The notes under the pieces were generated by a model that worked only from the letters and a program-made list of their open reading frames with translations, searched no databases and was not told the DNA's origin. From Crocinitomicaceae bacterium (lineage in GTDB: Bacteria > Bacteroidota > Bacteroidia > Flavobacteriales_D > Crocinitomicaceae): DNA of 53,305 nucleotides. A program made the translations under genes and the position numbers. The DNA lies in the NCBI GenBank assembly GCA_030833845.1, contig JAURGK010000017.1, positions 1 through 53,305 of the forward strand, given 5' to 3'. Numbering within the stretch: the first letter of the stretch is position 1; the number at the start of each line of letters is the position of its first letter. This document shows, one piece after another, positions 17,374 to 25,321 of this stretch.

Positions 17374-19161
17374 TTATTGGCCACGATCCATTTTTTCTTT
17401 CAACTCAGCAAGCGCATCTAAGTCTCCAAGTGTTGATTTTTCAGCACTTTGATTGATTGCCTTTACTGCTTGATCGGTTTGATTTCCGCCAGATTTTTTG
17501 CTGCCTTTGGCAGATGAAGTTGGCTTGTCTTCACCTTCTTCAAATAGACGCGTATGAGATAGAACAATCTTTTTGGCATCTTTATTGAATTCAATCACTT
17601 TAAAGTCAAGTGTATCTTCAACTTTGGCATTTGAACCATCTTCTTTACGCAAATGTTTTGAAGGGCAAATTCCTTCAACGCCATAAGGTAAGGCAACAAT
17701 TCCAGACTTGTCTTTCATGTCGATGATTGTTCCGCTATGAACGGTGCCCTCAGCAAAAGTTGTCTCGAATACATCCCAAGGGTTTTCTTCAAGTTGTTTG
17801 TGTCCTAATGAGATACGACGGTTTTCGCGATCAATTTCCAAGACCAATACTTCCATGGCATCACCCACTTTACAGAATTCTGATGGATGCTTGATTTTTT
17901 TCTGCCAAGAAAGGTCAGAAATATGAATCAATCCATCAACGCCTTCTTCAAGTTCTACAAAAACACCAAAGTTGGTGAAGTTGCGTACTTTAGCACTGTG
18001 GCGTGTACCTACGGCATATTTGATTTCGATGTCATTCCATGGATCTGGCATGAGTTGTTTGATACCCAATGACATTTTACGCTCCTCGCGGTCAAGGGTA
18101 AGTACTACTGCTTCAACGCTGTCTCCAATTTTAAGGAAGTCCTGAGCTGAACGAAGGTGTTGAGACCAACTCATCTCAGAAACGTGAATAAGGCCTTCTA
18201 CACCAGCTGCAATTTCGATAAATGCACCATAGTCAGCCATGACAACAACTTTTCCTTCCACTTTGTCTCCAACTTTGAGGCTAGTGTCAAGAGAATCCCA
18301 TGGATGTGGTTGTAATTGTTTTAAACCAAGAGCAATGCGTTTTTTGTCGTCATCAAAGTCTAGAATAACTACATTGATTTTTTGGTCTAGCTCTAACATC
18401 TCTTCTGGGTGTGTAACGCGTCCCCAAGAGAGGTCCGTGATGTGAATCAATCCATCAACACCACCAAGATCAATGAACACACCATAAGAAGTGATGTTTT
18501 TCACAACCCCTTCCAATACTTGTCCTTTTTCTAGGCCAGAGATAATTTGTTTTTTCTGCTCTTCGAGCTCAGCCTCGATAAGCGCTTTATGAGAAACTAC
18601 AACATTGCGGAATTCTTCGTTGATTTTCACCACTTTGAATTCCATATTTTTACCTACGTAGATATCGTAGTCACGGATAGGTTTTACGTCGATTTGTGAT
18701 CCTGGTAAGAAAGCTTCAATACCGAATACATCAACAATAAGACCTCCTTTGGTGCGGCATTTAACAAAACCAGTAATGATTTCTCCGGTGCGCAATACAT
18801 CATTGACACGGATCCATGCACTGTGCATACGTGCAGTGCGGTGAGAAACGATAAGTTGACCTGTTTTGTCTTCAAGGCAATCAACGTAAATATCTACGCT
18901 ATCGCCAACTTTTAAATCTGGATTGTAGCGGAATTCATTTGCTGCTACGACACCCTCTGATTTGTAACCAATGTTAATGATCACTTCTTTTTTGTTGATC
19001 ATCACTACAGTACCCTGGATTACTTCTTTTTCCATGATGGAAGTAAGGGTTTTTTCGTAACGATCTCCGAGCTCAGAGCGCTCTACTTGATTGTAGCCAT
19101 CTAATTGGAGTGCTTCCCAATCAAAATCTGCAGTTCCCTGCGGTTCAATATTTTTTGCCAT
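17374..19161 (-). CDS. rpsA: 30S ribosomal protein S1
   Basis: A 595-residue protein with about six consecutive S1 (OB-fold) domains, recognisable by repeated G-x-V-x-x-I/F...G-V/L-x-x-F/I...GLIHISDLSW units (for example IDLGGVDGLIHITDLSW, VELEEGVDGLIHISDLSW). The C-terminus is a low-complexity Ser/Lys/Gln-rich tail. S1 binds mRNA at the small subunit and helps initiation. The gene has its own promoter (TTG-19-TACCTTTG), a roughly 90-nt leader with a 9-bp inverted repeat, and its own terminator, so it is monocistronic. Confidence 0.96.
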   Translation of the reverse strand: MAKNIEPQGTADFDWEALQLDGYNQVERSELGDRYEKTLTSIMEKEVIQGTVVMINKKEVIINIGYKSEGVVAANEFRYNPDLKVGDSVDIYVDCLEDKTGQLIVSHRTARMHSAWIRVNDVLRTGEIITGFVKCRTKGGLIVDVFGIEAFLPGSQIDVKPIRDYDIYVGKNMEFKVVKINEEFRNVVVSHKALIEAELEEQKKQIISGLEKGQVLEGVVKNITSYGVFIDLGGVDGLIHITDLSWGRVTHPEEMLELDQKINVVILDFDDDKKRIALGLKQLQPHPWDSLDTSLKVGDKVEGKVVVMADYGAFIEIAAGVEGLIHVSEMSWSQHLRSAQDFLKIGDSVEAVVLTLDREERKMSLGIKQLMPDPWNDIEIKYAVGTRHSAKVRNFTNFGVFVELEEGVDGLIHISDLSWQKKIKHPSEFCKVGDAMEVLVLEIDRENRRISLGHKQLEENPWDVFETTFAEGTVHSGTIIDMKDKSGIVALPYGVEGICPSKHLRKEDGSNAKVEDTLDFKVIEFNKDAKKIVLSHTRLFEEGEDKPTSSAKGSKKSGGNQTDQAVKAINQSAEKSTLGDLDALAELKEKMDRGQ

Positions 19162-19187
19162 TTGGCCTGTAAATTTGTATTTCTAAT

Positions 19188-19239
19188 ACCCTGATTATCA
19201 GAAAGATGTTAAACAAAATAAAAGGCGCGCAATCAGGGT
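19188..19239 (-). promoter_or_regulatory. Inverted repeat in the rpsA 5' leader; candidate autoregulatory RNA structure
   Basis: In the mRNA sense (minus strand) ACCCTGATT (19239-19231) is followed 34 nt later by its exact complement AATCAGGGT (19196-19188). The 9-bp stem lies inside the predicted leader between the transcription start near 19254 and the rpsA ATG at 19161. The 3' arm begins about 27 nt before the ATG. There is no T-run, so it is not a terminator. S1 autoregulates through its own leader in proteobacteria; an equivalent here is inference. Confidence 0.5.
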
Positions 19240-19258
19240 GCACGTTCAAAATGAGGTG

Positions 19259-19288
19259 CAAAGGTACGCATAATTACTTGACAAACAA
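19259..19288 (-). promoter_or_regulatory. rpsA promoter (TTG-N19-TACCTTTG)
   Basis: Minus strand: TTG at 19286-19288, 19-nt spacer, TACCTTTG at 19259-19266. Both boxes match the Bacteroidota consensus at the expected spacing. It lies just after the YqgE/AlgH stop. This is one of the best promoters in the window. Confidence 0.75.
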
Positions 19289-19301
19289 TGATTTTATGCG
19301 T

Positions 19302-19883
19302 TTAATTGTCTGCCAAATGCAAGGGGAAATGAGCAAAAACGGATAAATCCGGACCAAGGTCGAGGAGATATTTTTTCCAAAGCGTCGATGGATCGGTTTG
19401 TAACCATGTTTTTTCATGGATTGTTGGCAGGCAAATCCAGGCGTGTTCAGCTACCTCGGCATCTAATTGTTGAGCTCCCCAACCGGCATATCCTCTAAAA
19501 ATCCTGAGTTGTTTTTGAGGTGTTTTTGCCAACTGAGCTTTTTTTAAAACTTGCTGCCATGCTCCACCAAAATAGAGTTGTTCATTGATTTGAAGTGCGC
19601 CATCAATATTTGAAAAACGATGCAAATAAAAGAGTTGATCGCTTCCAACTGGCCCGCCGCTATAAATGGGTAGTTCAAGATTACTCAGATGCGTTAAGTC
19701 GTTGAGGTGTAATTCCGTGGGGTGATTTAAGACCAATCCAAAACTTTCTTCCTCGTTGTGTTCAATAAGTAATATTACGGCACGAACAAAATGTTCTTGA
19801 TCCAAAAATGGATCGGCCAATAGTAGGCAGCCTGGATGCGGGCTTGTATTCGTTTTAAAAATATGCTGCTCTTTATACTTCAT
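19302..19883 (-). CDS. YqgE/AlgH family protein
   Basis: A 193-residue protein of the UPF0301/AlgH family. Family traits seen are GCLLLADPFLDQEHFVRAVILL near the N-terminus, EESFGLVLNHP, the GGPV loop followed by LFYLH, and FRGYAGWGAQQLDAEV. The molecular function of the family is not established. I start at the ATG at 19883 (MKYKEQ); a longer frame begins with TTG at 19931 and would run through the divergent ppx promoter region. It diverges from the Ppx/GppA gene. Confidence 0.88.
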   Translation of the reverse strand: MKYKEQHIFKTNTSPHPGCLLLADPFLDQEHFVRAVILLIEHNEEESFGLVLNHPTELHLNDLTHLSNLELPIYSGGPVGSDQLFYLHRFSNIDGALQINEQLYFGGAWQQVLKKAQLAKTPQKQLRIFRGYAGWGAQQLDAEVAEHAWICLPTIHEKTWLQTDPSTLWKKYLLDLGPDLSVFAHFPLHLADN

Positions 19884-19935
19884 CTTGACTAAACAAATAA
19901 ACGAATTATTTAATGCCAAAGCAATAGGCAATGTT

Positions 19936-19943
19936 TAATTTTG
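19936..19943 (+). promoter_or_regulatory. -7 promoter box for the ppx-hisS unit (near-leaderless)
   Basis: TAATTTTG matches TAnnTTTG exactly and is followed by 5 nt and then the ATG at 19949. An earlier in-frame ATG at 19931 lies upstream of this box and would not be in the transcript. Confidence 0.5.
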
Positions 19944-19948
19944 TATTG

Positions 19949-20830
19949 ATGATCTTTGCTGCTATAGATATTGGAACCAATGCGATGCGCCTTTCAATTG
20001 TGCAACATGAGTGCAAAGATTTTGTCGATACTTTTCATAAAGTTGCCTACTATCGGGTTCCGCTTCGTTTGGGTGCGGATGTATTCGAATCAGGGAAACT
20101 TGGAAAAAATAAAACTACTCAGCTCACAGATGCAATCAAAGCTTTTTTGCTTTTAACTCAGGTACACGGTGCACAACATTTAAGAGCTGTAGCGACCTCT
20201 GCATTGAGAGAGGCTAAAAATGCAAAAAAAATCACTTCACAAATTGCAGTGCAAACAGGTCTTGAAATTGAAATCATAGCCGGAGACGAAGAGGCAAGGC
20301 TTATTTTTTCTGCTTTTCACCTTTCAGGATTACTACAAAAATCAAAGTATGTACTCATTGACGTTGGCGGGGGTAGTACAGAAATTAGTGTTTTTGAAAA
20401 TGGGAGTAAAATTGCTTCCCGGTCCTTTGAACTTGGCACAATTCGTTTATTAAAGGGAAAGGTGCCTGAAGAAATTTGGGGCCAATTCAGTACGTGGCTA
20501 ACAAATAACACCTCTCCAACTGAGCAATACTTGGTCATGGGTACAGGAGGAAATATCAATAGGGCCATGAAGATAATTGGTGCCAATACCAAGCAAGAAA
20601 TAACTTTGAAGGACTTGCTAGCACTTCAAAATGAATTGATAAGTCTGAGCCAAAGTGAGCGGATTTCAAAATTTAAACTTAAGCCTGATAGAGCAGAAGT
20701 GTTGGGGCCCGCTTTGCAAATTTACACTACGGCACTTTTGGCCTTAAAGCAACAAATCATTCAGGTTCCTAGGATTGGATTGTCGGATGGTGTGATTTAT
20801 GAATTATTTTTGCAAAACAACAATACCTAA
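19949..20830 (+). CDS. Ppx/GppA-type phosphatase (exopolyphosphatase / pppGpp phosphohydrolase)
   Basis: A 293-residue member of the ASKHA superfamily. Motifs are AAIDIGTNAMRLSI at the N-terminus (phosphate loop 1), ATSALREAKN, DVGGGSTEISVF (phosphate loop 2) and MGTGGNINRA. It is the short form without the C-terminal HD domain of E. coli Ppx. It would hydrolyse polyphosphate or pppGpp; sequence alone does not decide. The start at 19949 is chosen because the -7 box TAATTTTG lies between it and an earlier ATG. hisS begins one base after its stop. Confidence 0.87.
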   Translation: MIFAAIDIGTNAMRLSIVQHECKDFVDTFHKVAYYRVPLRLGADVFESGKLGKNKTTQLTDAIKAFLLLTQVHGAQHLRAVATSALREAKNAKKITSQIAVQTGLEIEIIAGDEEARLIFSAFHLSGLLQKSKYVLIDVGGGSTEISVFENGSKIASRSFELGTIRLLKGKVPEEIWGQFSTWLTNNTSPTEQYLVMGTGGNINRAMKIIGANTKQEITLKDLLALQNELISLSQSERISKFKLKPDRAEVLGPALQIYTTALLALKQQIIQVPRIGLSDGVIYELFLQNNNT

Positions 20831-20831
20831 C

Positions 20832-22208
20832 ATGGCTCAAAAACCAACAATTCCAAAAGGCACCAGAGATTTCTTGCCTGCAGAGGTGGCAAAACGTAAT
20901 TTTTTATTCGATATTGTCAAGCAAGTCTTTGCCCGCTATGGTTATGCGCCAATCCAAACACCTAGTTTTGAATTGTCAAGTACCCTCATGGGCAAGTATG
21001 GCGATGAAGGCGACAGACTTATTTTCCGCATCCTAAATTCTGGTGAGAAAATACGTAAAGCTGATTTGGAGGCTTTAGCAGCAGATAATTTACCTCGCTT
21101 TGCGAGCTCACTCTCGGAAAAAGCATTGCGTTATGATTTGACCGTGCCTTTCGCACGTTTTGTGGTGCAACATCAAAATGACCTAACTTTTCCTTTTAAA
21201 CGCTATCAAATTCAGCCGGTCTGGAGAGCAGATCGACCTCAGCACGGTCGCTATCAAGAGTTTACCCAATGTGATGTCGATGTGGTTGGTTCTGAGTCCT
21301 TGCTTTATGAGGTAGAAATGATTCAAATTTTTGATGAAGTCTTGAGTAATCTTGGTTTGCCGGGCTTCAGCATTTGTATCAACAACAGAAAGATATTGAG
21401 CGGTATTGCCGAGCTCATTGGTGAGGCTGATCGTATTGTTGATTTAACTGTTGCTCTTGACAAGCTAGATAAAATAGGACAACAGGGTGTAATTGATGAA
21501 TTACTTCAGAAGGGTTTTACTCCAAAATCAATTGAGAAAATCACACCACTCTTTGCGTTGCAAGGCAATAATGAGCAAAAGATGGAGTTGCTTGGAGAAT
21601 ATTTGGCTCAAAGTGAAATTGGGCAAAAGGGACTCGATGAATTAAAAGTGGTCCTTGATGATATAGCTGCACTGGGGCTTCAAAAAGGCGAGCTCATTTT
21701 TGACCTCACACTAGCTCGGGGTTTGAATTATTATACTGGTGCTATATTTGAAGTCAAAGCACATGGGGTGAAGATGGGTAGTATTTGTGGCGGAGGCCGC
21801 TATGACGACCTCACTGCATTGTTCGGCTTAAAAGATTTATCGGGTATAGGTATATCTTTTGGAGCAGATCGCATTTATGATGTTATGTCTGAGCTAGATT
21901 TGTTCCCGAAGTCTTTGAATCAAACCTTGAGTGTTTTATTTGTCAACTTTGGAGAAAGTGAAGCAAAACACGCTTTAAAACTGCTCCGTGAGGTGCGCAA
22001 TATTGGCCTCGCTGCAGAACTTTATCCGCAAGCAAGTAAATTGCAAAAACAACTCAAATATGCCAATGATCGCCAGGTTCCATATGTGGTTATGATAGGC
22101 CAGCAAGAGGCTAAAGACGGAATGCTCAGTTTAAAAAATATGGAAACTGGTCAGCAAGAACAGCTCACCGAAGCAGAGTTTCTTACCAAATGCGAGCAAC
22201 TTTTTTAG
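20832..22208 (+). CDS. hisS: Histidine-tRNA ligase
   Basis: A 458-residue class II aminoacyl-tRNA synthetase. It has KGTRDFLP at the N-terminus, motif 2 in QIQPVWRADRPQHGRYQEF, the histidine-specific LARGLNYYTGAIFEV, motif 3 in GISFGADRIYDVM, and the C-terminal anticodon-binding domain. The chosen ATG at 20832 is one base after the Ppx stop; a longer in-frame start (20799) would overlap ppx and adds 11 residues not typical of the family. Its 3' end overlaps the convergent M13 peptidase by 26 bp. Confidence 0.96.
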   Translation: MAQKPTIPKGTRDFLPAEVAKRNFLFDIVKQVFARYGYAPIQTPSFELSSTLMGKYGDEGDRLIFRILNSGEKIRKADLEALAADNLPRFASSLSEKALRYDLTVPFARFVVQHQNDLTFPFKRYQIQPVWRADRPQHGRYQEFTQCDVDVVGSESLLYEVEMIQIFDEVLSNLGLPGFSICINNRKILSGIAELIGEADRIVDLTVALDKLDKIGQQGVIDELLQKGFTPKSIEKITPLFALQGNNEQKMELLGEYLAQSEIGQKGLDELKVVLDDIAALGLQKGELIFDLTLARGLNYYTGAIFEVKAHGVKMGSICGGGRYDDLTALFGLKDLSGIGISFGADRIYDVMSELDLFPKSLNQTLSVLFVNFGESEAKHALKLLREVRNIGLAAELYPQASKLQKQLKYANDRQVPYVVMIGQQEAKDGMLSLKNMETGQQEQLTEAEFLTKCEQLF

Positions 22209-24225
22209 TATCGTTGCGCATTTGTCGCCCTTGTTCTATTTGAAATGCCTCAAAAAATTCAGGGCAGTTCTTCAAGGGGCCATTTACGCGATACATACCT
22301 GGAGAATGTGGGTCTGTGGCCAAGCGCTTCTTCATCTCGGCTTCAGTGTATTTAATCTTCCAAAGTTGTGCATACGCAATAAAGAAGCGTTGGGCAGGGG
22401 TGAATCCTTCTACCAAGGCCCCCGATTTAAATTCTTCGGTGCGTGTATAAGCATAGTAGGCCATGGTGAGCCCACCGAGATCTGCAATATTTTCTCCCAT
22501 TGTGAGATCTGGATTTACACAGTGGTCTTCAATGGGGCAAAAGCTTGAAAAGGTAGCGCCCAAAATTTTTGTTTTTTCTTCAAACAAGAGGCGGTCTTCC
22601 TCTGTCCACCAATTATTGAAAGATCCGTCTGCTGCAAATTTACTTCCCATGTCATCAAAGCCATGAGTGAATTCATGTCCAATCACCATTCCGATCCGAC
22701 CATAATTCACTGCATCTTCAAAGTGCTCATCAAAAAATGGTGCTTGCATGATTCCTGCCGGAAAAGCAATTTCATTTAAAAGTGGATGATAATAGGCATT
22801 GACCATATGTGCCGGCATGCCCCATTTTTGTTTGTCAACAGCTTGGTCAAATTTGGCTAAGTTCTTTTCAGTGCTGTATCTATTGATCGCTTGGTAATTC
22901 CAGAAATAACGATCTGCACGCAGGTGTAGTGAGCTGAAATCTTCCCATTTTTCTGGGAAGCCTAATTTGCGTCCAATGGCATCAAGTTTGTTGACGGCTT
23001 CCTTTTTAGTTAAGTCGGACATCCATTCCAAGCCATTAATGCGTTCACGGTATACGATCAGTAGATTGTCTACCATGGTATTTACCTTGTTTTGGGCAGC
23101 TTCTGAAAAATGTTCTTCAACAAATGCTTTGCCGAGCAACTCACCGATAGGCAAATCAGTAATCTCGTCGATACATCTTTTTTCTATGTCAGCTTGTTCT
23201 TTTTTGCCTGAAAGCACTTGGCCATAAAATGAAAAATTGAGGATGTCTAGTTCCGTATTTAAATGACCTGCATAATGATTGATTACCGCCCAAGTCAAAT
23301 AAGCTTTGATCTGATCAAGACTAGAGTTATTTAGTACTTCTGCCAAATTAGTCATGTATGCGGGGTTGCTCACCACGAGTGTGTCTGGAGTTTTAGAACC
23401 AAGGATTTGAAAATAAGGTTTGAGGTTGAACTGAGGTAATAGATAGCGTATGACTACACTTAGTTCTTGAGGGTTGTAAGTTTTTTCAGGCTGTCTTTGT
23501 TCTGCCGGTCTATACATGGCTGTCGCAAGAGCCTGCTCAAAGTTGATAATGTCTGCTGTCATCTGTGCGGCGTTCTCAAACTGGCAAATCTCCAGCGCTT
23601 TTAAAACAAAGTCATGATAAGCTTCTCGGATGGCTGATTTGTTTTCTTCTTTATAATAGTCTCTGTTAGGAAGGCCCAAACTTGCTTGGCTAATGTATGC
23701 TACATTTCGATTGACATTTTTAAGGTCTTGCCCAATACCATAGGAAAACAATGCTGAAATGCCGTCCTTGTGTAAGCTTGCAATAATCGGTTCAAGATTT
23801 GATTTATCAGAGAGCATATTGATTTTATTCAAATCCTCTGAAAGTGGCGCAATACCCAGTTCATCACGACGTTGCATATTGGTAAACGACTGATAATAAG
23901 CCCCCAAAATCTGGAGTTGGGTGCCAGGTTCAGGGTTCATCGCTACGGCTTTGTTGAGAATTTGCTTGAGCTTTTCGTTATTGGAGGCCTCTAACTCATT
24001 GAAACTTCCCCATCTAGATTCACTAGCTGGAATATCCGTTTTGGCTATCCAAGAGCCATTGGCAAATAAAAAGAAGTCATCTGCAGGGCTGATTGTTCTA
24101 TCGAGAGCAGTTTGGTCTATGCTTTGTTGGAGGCTTGAATTGGATGAGGGGTCGTTTTGTTGAGCGTGTTTACAACTCGATAAAAATATGCTCGATGTGG
24201 TCAATAAGAAAAGAAAATTTTTCAT
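22183..24225 (-). CDS. M13-family zinc metallopeptidase (neprilysin/PepO-like lipoprotein)
   Basis: A 680-residue exported endopeptidase. The N-terminus is a lipoprotein signal with lipobox LSSC (Cys18). Catalytic features are NAYYHPLLNEIAFPAGI, the zinc motif VIGHEFTHGFDD (HExxH), and the third ligand in GENIADLGGL (ExxxD). The C-terminus RIW resembles the usual family ending (xxW). It should be tethered to a membrane facing the periplasm or surface and cleave oligopeptides. The start lies 1 nt after the ElaA-like gene stop, so it is last in a four-gene unit. Confidence 0.93.
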   Translation of the reverse strand: MKNFLFLLTTSSIFLSSCKHAQQNDPSSNSSLQQSIDQTALDRTISPADDFFLFANGSWIAKTDIPASESRWGSFNELEASNNEKLKQILNKAVAMNPEPGTQLQILGAYYQSFTNMQRRDELGIAPLSEDLNKINMLSDKSNLEPIIASLHKDGISALFSYGIGQDLKNVNRNVAYISQASLGLPNRDYYKEENKSAIREAYHDFVLKALEICQFENAAQMTADIINFEQALATAMYRPAEQRQPEKTYNPQELSVVIRYLLPQFNLKPYFQILGSKTPDTLVVSNPAYMTNLAEVLNNSSLDQIKAYLTWAVINHYAGHLNTELDILNFSFYGQVLSGKKEQADIEKRCIDEITDLPIGELLGKAFVEEHFSEAAQNKVNTMVDNLLIVYRERINGLEWMSDLTKKEAVNKLDAIGRKLGFPEKWEDFSSLHLRADRYFWNYQAINRYSTEKNLAKFDQAVDKQKWGMPAHMVNAYYHPLLNEIAFPAGIMQAPFFDEHFEDAVNYGRIGMVIGHEFTHGFDDMGSKFAADGSFNNWWTEEDRLLFEEKTKILGATFSSFCPIEDHCVNPDLTMGENIADLGGLTMAYYAYTRTEEFKSGALVEGFTPAQRFFIAYAQLWKIKYTEAEMKKRLATDPHSPGMYRVNGPLKNCPEFFEAFQIEQGRQMRNDTKKVARIW
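22187..22224. repeat. Long imperfect hairpin in the hisS / M13 convergent overlap
   Basis: CAAATGCG-ag-CAAC (22187-22200) pairs with GTTG-CGCATTTG (22213-22224), giving 12 bp with a 2-nt bulge around a T-rich 12-nt loop. It covers the stop regions of both convergent genes. It could slow or end transcription from both sides, but the T-run is in the loop rather than after the stem. Confidence 0.35.
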
Positions 24226-24226
24226 G

Positions 24227-24685
24227 CTATTTAAATTGTTTTTGTCTGATCATGTGTATGTGGGGGATACCGTCTTCGAGGTAAATTTCTCCAACCGCTA
24301 CAAAGTTGTGTTTTTTATAGAACTCTTGCAAATGGGCTTGTGCAGAGAGTACAATGGATTGTGGACCAAAATTTTTATTCATTTGCTCAATACAAAATTT
24401 CATAAGTTCAATTCCAATGTCTTTTTTGCGCTGCTCTTTGGCAACAATGACTCGGCCTATTGAAATTTCTTTGTATGCTTGGCCGGCTGGAATGATTCTT
24501 GCACACCCAATTAATGTATTGAACTCATAAACCAAAACATGGTGAGCAATTTGATCAAGATTATCTAAATCTTGGTATACACAATTTTGTTCTACCACAA
24601 AAACTTCACTGCGTAATCTCAGGTAGTCGTATAATTGATGCGTGGTGAGTTCATCAAAGGCTAAGAATTGAAAACTGAGAGTCAT
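24227..24685 (-). CDS. GNAT family N-acetyltransferase, ElaA type
   Basis: A 152-residue GCN5-related acetyltransferase of the ElaA branch. It has the early RLRSEVFVVEQNCVYQDLDN stretch, typical of ElaA, then IGRVIVAKEQRKKDIGIELM (acetyl-CoA pyrophosphate loop) and VLSAQAHLQEFYKKHNF near the C-terminus. The substrate is unknown for the family. It lies 6 nt after the YiiX-like gene and 1 nt before the M13 peptidase, so it is inside the operon. Confidence 0.87.
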   Translation of the reverse strand: MTLSFQFLAFDELTTHQLYDYLRLRSEVFVVEQNCVYQDLDNLDQIAHHVLVYEFNTLIGCARIIPAGQAYKEISIGRVIVAKEQRKKDIGIELMKFCIEQMNKNFGPQSIVLSAQAHLQEFYKKHNFVAVGEIYLEDGIPHIHMIRQKQFK

Positions 24686-24691
24686 CTTTAC

Positions 24692-25297
24692 TTAATAAAT
24701 TTGGTGCAAGAATTTAGATTCTGAAAGTTGACCGGGCGAAACCATGGGTTCGTCGTATGGAATTTGAGTACCGTAGCGTTGTTGCATGATTCTTCTCACT
24801 TGAGGACTTTCCAAATTAAAATCGCGTAGAGCCTTTGTATGGCACAATTCAATACCTACACTTTTGTATGCCTTATAAACGAGTTCAGAACAATACATTT
24901 CTTTGTCTGACCAGTTAAAGCCGAGGTCGTAGTGTTTGTCAATTTGGGCCTCAAGATATGCTCGCATTGTAAGAAGTTGTTCTGCAGACAAGGTAAGATT
25001 CTCAAGTCGGTAAACCGCGTATTTTTGTTCTTTACCACTTTCTATCCAAGATTCAATAGGACGAACACCAACCGGTTCAATGGCTTCAAATACGTAAGCT
25101 TTGCCTTGCAGATGAATGATAATGCCACAATGTGAATAATAAGAATTAGTTGCCAATTGAACAGCAGTACTTTGGGCTGAGGCGCTATGTTGAAATATGA
25201 TATCACCATCTTGGTAAGACCCTAAATTGCTAGATAGGATTTGTCCGTTACAAACAAATGAAAAAAGGATAATAATTGTAATGCTGAACACGCGCAT
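24692..25297 (-). CDS. YiiX/YebB-like permuted papain-fold (NlpC/P60-type) amidase, exported
   Basis: A 201-residue protein with a signal peptide (residues 1-18, ending CNGQ). It shows the circularly permuted NlpC/P60 layout: DGDIIFQHSAS at the start of the fold, SHCGIII with the catalytic His, VFEAIEPVGV, and MYCSELVYKAY with the catalytic Cys late in the chain. Family members are predicted cysteine amidases or peptidases of lipids or peptidoglycan. It is second in the VWA/YiiX/ElaA/M13 unit, 24 nt after the VWA gene. Confidence 0.82.
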   Translation of the reverse strand: MRVFSITIIILFSFVCNGQILSSNLGSYQDGDIIFQHSASAQSTAVQLATNSYYSHCGIIIHLQGKAYVFEAIEPVGVRPIESWIESGKEQKYAVYRLENLTLSAEQLLTMRAYLEAQIDKHYDLGFNWSDKEMYCSELVYKAYKSVGIELCHTKALRDFNLESPQVRRIMQQRYGTQIPYDEPMVSPGQLSESKFLHQIY

Positions 25298-25321
25298 TGG
25301 AATCGTTTGGATTTAAAATTA

